A stretch of DNA of 64,000 nt from CBDEFX01 sp965237635. GTDB lineage: Bacteria; Chloroflexota; Dehalococcoidia; Lucifugimonadales; CAUZJF01. A program made the position numbers and the translations under genes. Shown piece after piece: positions 1-8,960 of the stretch. The first letter of the stretch is position 1, and each line of letters begins with the position of its first letter. The stretch covers positions 2,108,001 through 2,172,000 of the forward strand of contig CBDEFX010000002.1 of NCBI GenBank assembly GCA_965237635.1. Reading direction: 5' to 3'. The notes below the pieces were generated by a model. It saw only the letters and a list, made by a program, of their open reading frames with translations, ran no database searches and had not been told where the DNA came from.

Positions 1-213
1 CACCTGGAACGCATAGCCGGGCAGGGCCTAATCCTGGACTTGGAACACCTGCTGCCGTCGGCGGAAAAGCTCGACAACATAAGGGAAGCCTTTGATGTGT
101 GCGGCAGCGATTTACTAAGACCCGTCTGGGAGTTCCTGGGCACACAATGCACCTACGATGAGCTGCGGCTGGCGCGCATCTATCTGCGCCAGGAGGAGAT
201 GTTGTCGGACTGA
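1..213 (+). CDS. C-terminal end of a RecQ-like helicase (HTH_40-type domain), cut by the window edge
   Basis: The first frame is open from base 1 to a TGA at 211-213, giving 70 residues with no start in the window. The end of the translation (LRPVWEFLG, then YDELRLARIYL) resembles the small helix-turn-helix domain that closes many RecQ-family DNA helicases. The catalytic part lies outside the window, so the assignment rests on this short tail only. A different protein carrying the same domain is possible. Confidence 0.45.
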   Translation, partial: HLERIAGQGLILDLEHLLPSAEKLDNIREAFDVCGSDLLRPVWEFLGTQCTYDELRLARIYLRQEEMLSD

Positions 214-276
214 TGACGACCTCAGCCTGCGTCCGAAGCAATTGGGCGGCGCACCGGGGTAAAGGGATAGGATAGC

Positions 277-519
277 GTGGATTGGTTGAAGCAACTTGGT
301 AAGGATAATCGAGGTAGTCGGGCCCGCTGTGTGCTCCTTGTGGATGGCGGCGAGAAGGGGGTCGCCGTCCGTGAAGGATGTGTGTTGAGACAGGAAATCG
401 GGGTTTCGACCCTCGGTATGATTAGGGGGGCTGTTGGTTCCCTGACGTTAACCACGGCAGGATGCGACGACCCAGAGCCGACCGCGACACCTACCGCGGT
501 GCCTACAGCTACTGACTGA
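277..519 (+). CDS. Short hypothetical ORF with a Thr/Pro-rich tail
   Basis: A GTG-started frame of 80 residues. It is unlike any family I recognise. The last 25 residues contain a Cys followed by a low-complexity TATPTAVPTAT stretch, a composition common after the lipid-anchor cysteine of Chloroflexota lipoproteins, but no hydrophobic signal segment sits in front of it. It overlaps the 3' end of the convergent deoxyribosyltransferase-like gene by 11 bp. It may be a relic of a secreted protein or a chance frame. Confidence 0.25.
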   Translation: MDWLKQLGKDNRGSRARCVLLVDGGEKGVAVREGCVLRQEIGVSTLGMIRGAVGSLTLTTAGCDDPEPTATPTAVPTATD

Positions 520-1018
520 CAGATTCTGCATCCATGGCCCATCGTGCAAGCGCCTTCTCCGGCGAGGTTATTGCCTCTACCGATGTGTAGAAGAAGTCCT
601 GCCAACCCTCCTCGGGTAGTCCGGTGAACAGCATCAGATTCAGAGGATACTGCTCACTGTCGGCAGCGCGACGGAAATCATCTCGAAATAAGAACGTGGG
701 CTTCCCCAGCGCAACCGCCATGCCTAACTCCACCATCACGCCTTCGTCTGGAGGAACGCCATTGACTACGGCGAATATGGCGTCTGCCGCCGCCACGTCT
801 TCGAAATCCCTTTGGCCAATTCGATACGCCCACCCTGTCTGCAGGAAGTCCACCTGGTTGTTCCGAGCGAACGGCTCCCAAACTTCCAACCCAAACTCCT
901 CCAGAGCCGCCACTATGGGAGGCAGAAGCATCATCTTCTGCTGGGCAGAGAATCCGTAAGGATTAGCCAGGTAGATAGTCTTTGTCACCTCTGGGCATCC
1001 CTGTACGTTTGCATCCAC
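509..1018 (-). CDS. Nucleoside 2-deoxyribosyltransferase-like protein
   Basis: 169 residues, the usual length for this soluble family, which cleaves or exchanges the N-glycosidic bond of (deoxy)nucleosides in salvage. The N-terminal IYLANPYGFS strand-loop matches the family's substrate-entry motif. The later VVNGVPPDEGVMVELGMA segment carries the conserved D-x-G-x-x-x-E pattern with the nucleophilic Glu, followed by KPTFLFRDDFR. A GTG start at 1018 is used; a second GTG at 988, just before TKTIYL, would remove ten poorly conserved residues. It stands alone, convergent with a doubtful small ORF. Substrate cannot be told from sequence. Confidence 0.8.
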   Translation of the reverse strand: MDANVQGCPEVTKTIYLANPYGFSAQQKMMLLPPIVAALEEFGLEVWEPFARNNQVDFLQTGWAYRIGQRDFEDVAAADAIFAVVNGVPPDEGVMVELGMAVALGKPTFLFRDDFRRAADSEQYPLNLMLFTGLPEEGWQDFFYTSVEAITSPEKALARWAMDAESVSQ

Positions 1019-1208
1019 CGACCAGTCAAACTGTCCTCCTAATCTCCAGAGAGTATCACGTCACCCCTCTGAGTACGGTATCGGCCCACTGGCCCCATAA
1101 GTGAGTGATCGGGTTAGGCGCCCGCGCGAGGCAGCGTAGCCCAGAACCGTGGCGGATCCGCCATCGGTCATCCCTCTCAGAACCAGCGCTCCTCGATCAC
1201 TCTGAGCC

Positions 1209-2102
1209 CTACCGTTCGCCGAGAAACACATCCAACCCGACAGGCGACGCCTTGCGATAGATTCCTTCCAGCGCAGGGATGAAGCTCTCCTTACCCCGCC
1301 AGAACGGGAAGCTGCCCAGCCGTTTGGGTAACGCCGCAGAGATCGTCGGGATGCGCGCTACTCCGTACGCGTCCTCCTTTTCCGCGTTCGCCTGTCCCCA
1401 GAACTCGTCGGGCTCCGCGGGAAGCGGCTCCGGTGGTGAGTGACCCTGCACCTGCTCGGAGAAAGACGCAGGAGCCGTTTCATCAGCCCCCGTTTTACTC
1501 CTTGCTGACGCCTGGTGTCCAACCGGGCCCAAGAGATCCTCTCGCTCCGTTCCCCTCAGCTTGAAAACAAGGAACGGGTCGCGATCGAACTCCTCGCCCA
1601 AGAGGAGGTAGACCGCCGCGATGTGCTTGCAAGGATTCGACCAGTCGGGGCACGAGCAGTCGGTCTCAAGGTCAGCGCCCTTGTCAGGGAAGAGCGAAAG
1701 TCCTGCGTCCCTGAAGACGTCTTCGATATTATCGGGCATCTGGCCTGCCAGCAGCTTTGCCGCGAAGATAGGCCGCCCGGAAAGCGCCGTGGTCAGCTTC
1801 TTCCAGTCCGATCTGCCAAGCGTACTGACTTTGATCTCGACCCGGTAAGGCCTGGCACGGGAGCCCTGCACCCTGGCTGTTACGGCTCCCTTTTCGACAT
1901 CTATCGACAGCACCTGGCCCCGGCGAGCATAGGACCTGCCGCGACCGAGCCTCGCTCCGAGGTCGAAGCCCTCCAGAACCTCAATCCAGCGCCTTGCCCA
2001 CCAGCTCCGGCCGAACCCACCCCGTCCGGACTGCGCCTTGATGCCGCCTTTCGCCTCGCGAGGCCGGGAAGGCTCGAAGTATTCATGGTAACGATATGCC
2101 AT
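1209..2102 (-). CDS. SWIM zinc-finger protein
   Basis: 297 residues. Residues 149-160 hold the SWIM signature C-x-C-x6-C-x-H (C149, C151, C158, H160), a zinc-binding module for DNA or protein contacts. The basic, Gly/Arg-rich N-terminus (residues 1-65) and the core before the finger match the SWIM proteins routinely paired with bacterial SNF2 helicases. The ATG at 2102 follows the TAG of the helicase gene with one base between, and an AGGAG in the helicase's last codons serves as ribosome site, so the two are translationally coupled and probably work as one complex. The C-terminal third has no recognised domain. Confidence 0.85.
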   Translation of the reverse strand: MAYRYHEYFEPSRPREAKGGIKAQSGRGGFGRSWWARRWIEVLEGFDLGARLGRGRSYARRGQVLSIDVEKGAVTARVQGSRARPYRVEIKVSTLGRSDWKKLTTALSGRPIFAAKLLAGQMPDNIEDVFRDAGLSLFPDKGADLETDCSCPDWSNPCKHIAAVYLLLGEEFDRDPFLVFKLRGTEREDLLGPVGHQASARSKTGADETAPASFSEQVQGHSPPEPLPAEPDEFWGQANAEKEDAYGVARIPTISAALPKRLGSFPFWRGKESFIPALEGIYRKASPVGLDVFLGER

Positions 2103-2103
2103 C

Positions 2104-5100
2104 CTATGCTCCTACGGCTTCCTTGCTCAGAGCCAGGACTTCCCTCAGGTCGTCGTTGGAGAGCGCCGTCAGCCAGCCCTCGCCGGCGCCGATGACTTTT
2201 TCAGCGACCTCCTTCTTGCGCTCGATCATCCCGTCGATCTTCTCTTCCAGCGTTCCCGCGCAGATGAACTTGTGGACCTGGACGTTTCGCGCCTGGCCGA
2301 TGCGGAAGACCCGGTCGGTCGCCTGGTTCTCGACGGCAGGGTTCCACCAGCGGTCGAAGTGGAAGACGTGGTTGGCCGAGGTGAGGTTCAACCCGGTGCC
2401 GCCAGCCTTCAGAGACAATATGAAGACTTGCGGTCCATCGCTCTCGCCCTGGAAGCGCTCCACCATCCGGTCGCGCTGGCGCTTCGGCACGCCACCGTGA
2501 AGGAACAGCGCCTCCCGGCCGAACGTCTCCTGCACGTGGCGTCGAAGAATGTGGCCCATCTCCGCAAACTGGCTGAAGACCAACGCCCGGTCGCCGACCT
2601 CGATAACCTCCTCCAGCATCTCCGTCAACCTCGCCAGCTTGCCCGACCGGTCAGCAATGCCGGAGTTATCGCCTAGAAACTGCGCCGGGTGGTTGCATAC
2701 CTGCTTGAGCTTCGAAAGTGTACCCAGGATCAGCCCCTTCCGCTGGATACCCTCGGCCGACTCCAGCGTCTCTTCCGTCTCCTTGAGGACGGCGGCGTAC
2801 AGGGAGGCCTGCTCCTTCGTGAGTGAACAGAAGACCTTCATCTCCAGCTTCTCCGGCAGGTCGGAAATGACGGACCTGTCCGTCTTCAGTCTCCGGAGGA
2901 TGAACGGGCCGGTAACGCGCTTGAGTCGCGCTGCCGCGCTCGGGTCCCGCTCTGCCTGAATGGGCACGAAGAAGTTGCGCTTGAACTCGCTCTGGGAGCC
3001 CAGGAAGCCGGGGTTCAAAAACTCCATGATCGACCACAGGTCGCCCACGTTGTTTTCGACCGGCGTTCCGGTCAGGGCGATGCGGTAGTCGGCTTCCAGC
3101 GACCGTGCGGCCCTCGCCTGCTTGGTCTCTGGGTTCTTGATGTTCTGGGCCTCGTCCAGCACGACGCCGCTCCACGGCACCTCCCTGAGGAACTTGACGT
3201 CCCGCTGCACCAGTCCGTAGCTGGAGACGACGATGGCGTGCCTTCCTGCCTCCTTCTTGAAAGCCGCACCTCGTTTCCTGCCGGCGCCGTGATGCACCAG
3301 CACGGGAAGTCCAGGAGTGAAGCGGGCGGCCTCCTTCTGCCAGTTGTTTACCACGGAGGTTGGGCAGACGAGGAGTACCGGCCGCTTGCCATTGGTCTGC
3401 CAATCCCGCTGGGTTAGCGCCAGGGTCTGAATCGTCTTGCCCAGGCCCATGTCGTCGGCCAAGTATGCCCCCAGGCCCCATTGACGCAGGAACGAAAGCC
3501 ACGAATAGCCGCGGACCTGGTACGGCCGGAGCGTGCCCGAGAAGGCTTTGGGGGGCGCAAGCTCCTTGAACGCCGCCTGTCCATCCAGTTGCTTTAGCAG
3601 CTTTCCGATCCAGCCGGTGGCCTTGACGCCGTTGAAGTCGAATCCCTGCGGTGCGTCCTTGGTGCTGAGTGCCATCTGAATGATGTCTCGGAAGGTCGCC
3701 TTCTCGGCGCCCTTCTTCTTCCAGAAATCGATCGCCGCCTGAATCTCCGCGGCGTTCATCTCCACCCATTGACCGCGGACCCTGACAAGTGGCGCCTTCA
3801 TCCGCGCAAGCGCCTCCAGCTCGCGGAGGGTGAGCTTCCGGTCTCCGAGGGCCACTTCCCAATCGAACTGGACGATCGTCTCCAGCGACAGACCGCTCCC
3901 CCCCTGCATCTTCGGGCTCTTGACGTTGGCCCGGACGGCAAGTCGGACCTTCGTACCCTTGCGGGTCCACCAGGCCGGAAGCATAACGCCATAGCCCGCC
4001 TGCTCAAGAGCAATGGACTCTTCGGTCAGGAACTGATGAGCCTTGGCGGCGTCGAGTGGGTACCCGGCGGGCTTTGCGTTCTCGAGACTGGCCGTGATGC
4101 GAGGGCAGATGCCGGAAGCCTGCCCCAGCGAGGAGAGCAAGAACTCCCGCACATTCGAGCCATTTCGCTTTAGCGCGGAGATTTTGCGGCCTCCGGCTTT
4201 CCACGCCTCGTCAACCGGGATGAGAAGACTCGGATCGTCGTGGGGTTGGAGCAGATAGCGGACGTACCATGCGTCACCGGAGGCCTTCTCACCTTCCTTC
4301 TCGGTTCTTGCGGTATCTTCCGGTTCTTCTAGGCGGAAGCAGAGACGAAACGGGGAACCCACTGAAACCGCAATCGGTCGCCGCCATTCGCGGACCTGTG
4401 CGGCAAGCTGCGCTAGATCTGCCGTATCTCCCTCGACGACCCCGTCTATCGATTTCAAGGCGTGAAGCCAGGAGTCGTGCACGCTGTCAAAGGGAAGCTT
4501 GTTCTTGCGACGGCAGGCTGCCGGAGGAGATGCGTCAGAGGTTGCGGTGCGTACCAGGTAGTCTGCCAGTGTGGCCACAAACTGCCTGAGCACTGCGGTA
4601 GAAGGCCTCTCAGGAGGCGCGGCTACATCGGGCTCTGAGAGTGCCCGCGCGGCCGCAGGCATGCGTCTGGCGAGTCCGGCAAGCCGTTCCGCGTCCATCC
4701 CGATAAAGACGGGGTCCCACGTCGCCCGGGGCTCATCCGCGTCGGTCGTAAAGCCCGGGAGAAACTGCTGCCGCGCCATCATCGATCCGGCAAAGCGGAG
4801 CACCTCCGCCCAGTACGCCAGGTCTACACCGACGATCACTCCCGCCGCGAGCATTCGCTTGCCTATGGATGCGCACAGAAGCTCCACCGCCTCCGCTGTC
4901 GAAAATCGATAGGCTGCAACGGTCCAGGGCGCCAGCTTCGCCTTTACACGCGATCTGGACGGTTCGGCGATGAGAGCGCTGGAAGGGACAGGGCTGTCAC
5001 CCCTGGTTGGCAGCCAGGCCGTTACGTGGCAAGCTGGGCTTGCCGCCGGTTTGAGACCGAGCAACATCTTCCTTAGCGCCTCGGTCAGCTCGCCTGTGCT

Positions 5101-5238
5101 GGCGGCAAACGGATGCAGACTTGCATAGGGGACTTTCGTCCCTCGCCGCCGAGAAGTAGAGCGTACACTGTCGTCCCCCGATGCTTCGCCCCAGAGAACG
5201 AGGGCGCCGTTAGACTCGCCTGCATGAAGGGTTATCAT
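2104..5238 (-). CDS. SNF2-family DNA helicase/translocase with bacterial SNF2-associated domain
   Basis: About 1044 residues from the ATG at 5238, chosen because AGGAG lies seven bases upstream; an in-frame start at 5271 would add 11 residues. The N-terminal half includes a region like the bacterial SNF2-associated domain (DUF3670). The C-terminal half is a complete SF2 motor: Walker A DDMGLGKT near residue 596, DEAQ box near 696, RRLKTD, then the second RecA domain ending with QATDRVFRIGQ near 975. Such enzymes translocate on double-stranded DNA and remodel bound proteins. It is the first gene of a two-gene operon with the SWIM protein. No interruption is seen over 3.1 kb, which speaks for good sequence quality here. 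Confidence 0.93.
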   Translation of the reverse strand: MITLHAGESNGALVLWGEASGDDSVRSTSRRRGTKVPYASLHPFAASTGELTEALRKMLLGLKPAASPACHVTAWLPTRGDSPVPSSALIAEPSRSRVKAKLAPWTVAAYRFSTAEAVELLCASIGKRMLAAGVIVGVDLAYWAEVLRFAGSMMARQQFLPGFTTDADEPRATWDPVFIGMDAERLAGLARRMPAAARALSEPDVAAPPERPSTAVLRQFVATLADYLVRTATSDASPPAACRRKNKLPFDSVHDSWLHALKSIDGVVEGDTADLAQLAAQVREWRRPIAVSVGSPFRLCFRLEEPEDTARTEKEGEKASGDAWYVRYLLQPHDDPSLLIPVDEAWKAGGRKISALKRNGSNVREFLLSSLGQASGICPRITASLENAKPAGYPLDAAKAHQFLTEESIALEQAGYGVMLPAWWTRKGTKVRLAVRANVKSPKMQGGSGLSLETIVQFDWEVALGDRKLTLRELEALARMKAPLVRVRGQWVEMNAAEIQAAIDFWKKKGAEKATFRDIIQMALSTKDAPQGFDFNGVKATGWIGKLLKQLDGQAAFKELAPPKAFSGTLRPYQVRGYSWLSFLRQWGLGAYLADDMGLGKTIQTLALTQRDWQTNGKRPVLLVCPTSVVNNWQKEAARFTPGLPVLVHHGAGRKRGAAFKKEAGRHAIVVSSYGLVQRDVKFLREVPWSGVVLDEAQNIKNPETKQARAARSLEADYRIALTGTPVENNVGDLWSIMEFLNPGFLGSQSEFKRNFFVPIQAERDPSAAARLKRVTGPFILRRLKTDRSVISDLPEKLEMKVFCSLTKEQASLYAAVLKETEETLESAEGIQRKGLILGTLSKLKQVCNHPAQFLGDNSGIADRSGKLARLTEMLEEVIEVGDRALVFSQFAEMGHILRRHVQETFGREALFLHGGVPKRQRDRMVERFQGESDGPQVFILSLKAGGTGLNLTSANHVFHFDRWWNPAVENQATDRVFRIGQARNVQVHKFICAGTLEEKIDGMIERKKEVAEKVIGAGEGWLTALSNDDLREVLALSKEAVGA

Positions 5239-5633
5239 CCTGCGGCTCCTAGAGAGGCAATTCTCCCCCAATCACGTTCGTCGTTCAAGTGGCGGCACAG
5301 AGTGCAAGACACCACCTGGTGGGTAAGGCGCTGACGGCGTTTCGTGTTTGTGACGGGCTTGGGGTGCCCGTACACAGTACCATCTTCGAGCTGGGAGTTG
5401 AGTTATAGGACGACAAGCCTTGAGTGATTGACATTCTGGAAAAGAAGGCGGACTTGTTCTTGAGAGCTACAGAGGCTAGTTCCGTGGCCAGTGTGGCCTT
5501 CGGTGACAGGCTGGATGTCCATAACCGCCAGCACAATGTCATCCCTATGGACTACGCTGGCGGACAACGTTCCGGCTATGAACCTTTGAAAAGACAGAGG
5601 ACTGTATAGGCTCTCAACTCTCGGTACCCTCCG
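5239..5633. other. Intergenic stretch, no supported gene
   Basis: About 395 bases between the SNF2 gene and the acyltransferase relic. A GTG-started 61-residue frame on the plus strand (5424-5609) is the longest candidate, with no recognisable motif. The promoter of the SNF2/SWIM operon should lie at the left edge, but no clear -35/-10 pair was picked out. Confidence 0.4.
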
Positions 5634-7540
5634 TCATAGGGACTTGACCGCTTCCTCGATGGCTGACGTTGCGTCCTGATAGTCCGTTCCAGGAGAGAAG
5701 CTCAACGGCTCTCCCAGCCGGACCTCGACCCTCCCCCGCCGGAGGACAGGGAATCGTGCGGGGAAGCCTAGCCTGTGGATGTATAGGCGCAGAGGGACTA
5801 CGGGAATTCGCCCCTCGACGGCAACAAGGCCGGTACCGTTCATGAAGGGCTTGATGGGCCCTCCGACAGTGAGTTCGCCTTCCGGATATATCAGGACCGA
5901 CCAGCCGTCGTCCATGATCTTCCCCATGTTCTCGAGGCTGGGCCTTACTGAGCCCTTCTTGGCCAGCGGGAAGGCGTTTCCCAATAGGGGGTTCATGATC
6001 CACCATACCGGATTCTTCCAGAGATCGGCAGCCCCGGCCACCGCCATCCGGCGGCGCCACTCGAGGGGAACCGCCTTGATGATCAACGGGTTGTCCAGGC
6101 CGAGGTTGTGGTTGGACGCGAAGAGCAAGGGGCCGGTGATGCCTTCCAGGTTCTCGCGACCCACCACCTTCAGTTCATAGGGAAGGCTGACCACCGGGAA
6201 GATGACTACCCGCTGGAGGAATCCGCGAAGGATACAAAACCACCATTGCATCCCCCAACCTGGAAAGCTCATCATAGGCGGGTTCCTTGACCCCTCTTCG
6301 ACGAGAGCCTCCAGGCACCGGACCGTTATTTCCGGGCTCAACTGGCTCTCATCCATGTAGACACCGAACTCGGTCTCTATTGCGACAGCAACTCGACGCG
6401 GCCAAGGGAGTCCAGGTCCAAGTCGTCGCCGAGGGTTGCATCGTCCCGCACCTCCCCGGCACCTCGTTTGCTCACCTCGCTGATGATCTGGAGCAGGCTC
6501 CTTGCCCCTCCCGTCGGGCTTCCGCCTGCCGGTGATACAGCCGGACTCTCCGGCTGTATCTTTCCGAGGATGGTATCGATCACCACCTCTTTCCTTACTT
6601 TGAGGGTGTGGGTGCGGGGAAAGTCCTCCTCCGGCCAAACGGTGAAGCCCCGTATCCTCTGCTGTTCAGCCAGTTGGCCGTTGGTCCAGGAAACAACCTC
6701 CTGGGCTGTGTCGGCGTCGTCCAGAATCAAGGCCGCGTGCACCTCAACCGACGAGCCCCTCGTAAGCCCTACCACGGTCGCATCCGTAACGTTCGGGTGT
6801 TTCGCCAGCACCGCCTAGATGTCTTCCGGGAAGATATTCTGGCCGCTGGGGAGTACGATCATATCCTTTTTCCTGCCCTGGATGTGCAGGAACCCCTCGT
6901 CGTCGAAGAAGCCCAGGTCGCCCGTCATGTACCAGTCTCCGTCGAAGGCTGCCGCAGTCTCCTCGGGTGCACGCCAGTATCCTGGGGTGACGTTGTCCCC
7001 GCGCACCAGAATCTCGCCTTCGCTGCTGATCTTTACCTCTACGTTGGGCAGCGGGCGACCGGTGGAGCCGAGGCGACGTTCTCGTAAGCTGTGGTTGCTG
7101 ATGACGGGGGATGCCTCGGTGGTCCCATACCCCTGTACGATCTTGACCCCCAGCAGTTCCCACTTGCGTCCCAGGTCCTGGTCCAGCGCCGCCCCTCCCA
7201 ACACGATGAAGTCGAGCTTTCCGCCAAACTGCTTGTGGACCCGGCGGAACAGAAGGCGTCTCAGGGGAAATGGTGTCGCCGCGGCTATCCTGAGAAGCCG
7301 GTTCCAGAGGGATTCCCTTCCCTGCCGTTTCACCTCCCGCTCAATTCCGTTCATCAGCAGCTCCAACGCCTGGGGGACGAGAAGCATGATGGTTATCCTG
7401 CGCTCACGCATCGTCCGCGCCAGAACGGTAGGCTGGCGGCTGGTCGGGTAGGTGACACTGGCACCATGGTACAGCACGGGGACCGGGGCGTATTTGATAA
7501 AGTCTCTGTGAGTATTCCCCCAGGGTCTTTTGGTTTTCAA
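5634..7540 (-). pseudogene. Decayed fusion: AMP-binding acyl-ligase, acyl-carrier domain, PlsC-type acyltransferase
   Basis: Read 5'-3' on the minus strand, 7540-6818 encodes the C-terminal part of an adenylate-forming ligase (GYGTTEASP, then TGDLGFFDD and GRKKDMIVLPSGQN). An in-frame TAG at 6815-6817 breaks FPEDI/AVLAKHP. The frame then resumes through the ligase end and a carrier domain with the phosphopantetheine site DDLDLDSLGR. Near 6378 one base is missing, and the protein continues in another frame (ELLSQ/IETEFG) into a glycerolipid acyltransferase domain with a NHNLGLD box and YPEGELT. The N-terminal half of the ligase, including its P-loop, is absent. The parent enzyme probably activated a fatty acid, held it on the carrier and passed it to a lysolipid. 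The acyltransferase part (about 240 residues) could still be translated alone. Confidence 0.8.
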
Positions 7541-7550
7541 GGATTCACCC

Positions 7551-7620
7551 TGTCATTCTCGCAAAAGCGGGAATCCACCACTCGGCACACCGGACTCCTG
7601 CTTTCGCAGGGGTGACGAAA
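7551..7620. repeat. Imperfect palindromic repeat at the broken edge of the ligase relic
   Basis: The left arm TGTCATTCTCGCAAAAGCGG and the right arm (read in reverse complement, CGTCACCCCTGCGAAAGCAGG) match at most positions around a short centre. This GTCATTCCCGC...GCGGGAATGAC style palindrome is a widespread small intergenic repeat in many bacteria and can fold into a stem-loop. It sits between the truncated ligase and recN. Confidence 0.6.
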
Positions 7621-8960
7621 ATTACCACCAATATGGGAAGACCGAAAGACCCTACCTACCAGGCAGGGTTTGGGGACATCGCCATGCTCAGACTTCTTAG
7701 TGTCATCAACTTCGCTACCATAGACCAGCTTGAAATGGAGTTGGCGCCCGGCTTTAACGTGCTGACCGGGGAGACCGGGGAGACCGGGGCCGGCAAGTCC
7801 ATCATCCTGGATGCGATGAGCCTTCTCCTGGGGGGCCGCGCCGACGGCGGCATGGTACGCTCCGGGGCACGCCAGTCCAGAGTGGAGGGCGTCTTCCTGC
7901 TCAACGGCGATATCGCTCAGAAAATCAACGTTGCCCTGGATGAATACGAGATTGACGGTGGCGAAGAGGAGATGATTCTCGCTCGCGAGGTCAACTTAGA
8001 TGGGCGTAATACGTGCCGTGTGAACGGGCGAATTGTACCTCTCAGGCTGTTGAGCACCCTGGCCGAACGCCTGGTGGACATCCACGGCCAAAGTCAACAC
8101 CTGTCCCTATTCCGTGTACGTGAGCACATGGATGTACTGTACCAGTATGGTGGACTATGGCAGCTTCGGACCCAAGTGGCGGAGCGGGTGCGCCAGCTAA
8201 TGGAGGTGCGCCGGGAGCTAGACCGGCTTCGGACGGATGAACAGGAACTTACCCAACGGGTGGATGTCCTCAGGTATCAGGTGGGGGAGATCGGCGCTGC
8301 CAATCTTCGCCCGGCTGAAGATGAAGACCTGGCCCTTGAGCGGGACCGGGTCGCCAACGCGGAGCGAATTATCGCGCTGTCCGACCACGCCTATCGAGCG
8401 CTATACGATAGCTTCGACCGGCAAGAATCAGTCATGGACCTTATAGGACAGGTGGCCCAGGACCTCGCCCAGCTGGAGCAATTGGCCCCCTCATTGAGCC
8501 AGGACCGTGAGTCGGTAGGTGCCTTGACCCACCAGGTAGACGAGTTGGCGCACACACTCCAGAGCTATCGTGACAGCATCGAGCACAACCCGGACCGTCT
8601 TCGGGAGCTTGAGGGGCGGCTGGACTTGATCAGGGGTCTCAAGAGGAAGTACGGCGGCACCATCGAGGAAATCCTGGCCGTCGCCGAGAGGGCCTCCGAG
8701 GACCTGGAGAAGCTGTATCACAGCGAAGAGCGCACGGAGGAGTTGAAGTCCCGGGAGATGGAGCTTCGAGGGCAGGCTGGCAGGTCAGCTCTCTGAGGCC
8801 CGACGACATGCAGCCATGCGCCTGGCTGACGCCATCGAGGAGGAGATCGCCGGGCTGGCCGTGGACTACACGCAGGTGTATGTGGATATCCGTCAGTCAG
8901 ACTCGGAGGACGGTGTGCCAGTTGGGACCGGCGACTCCGGCCCATACTCCACACCTTTAG

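Noticed and set aside
2666..3970. 434-residue minus-strand ORF inside the SNF2 gene
   Set aside because: Same strand, other frame of a well-conserved helicase; the composition is that of a shifted frame.
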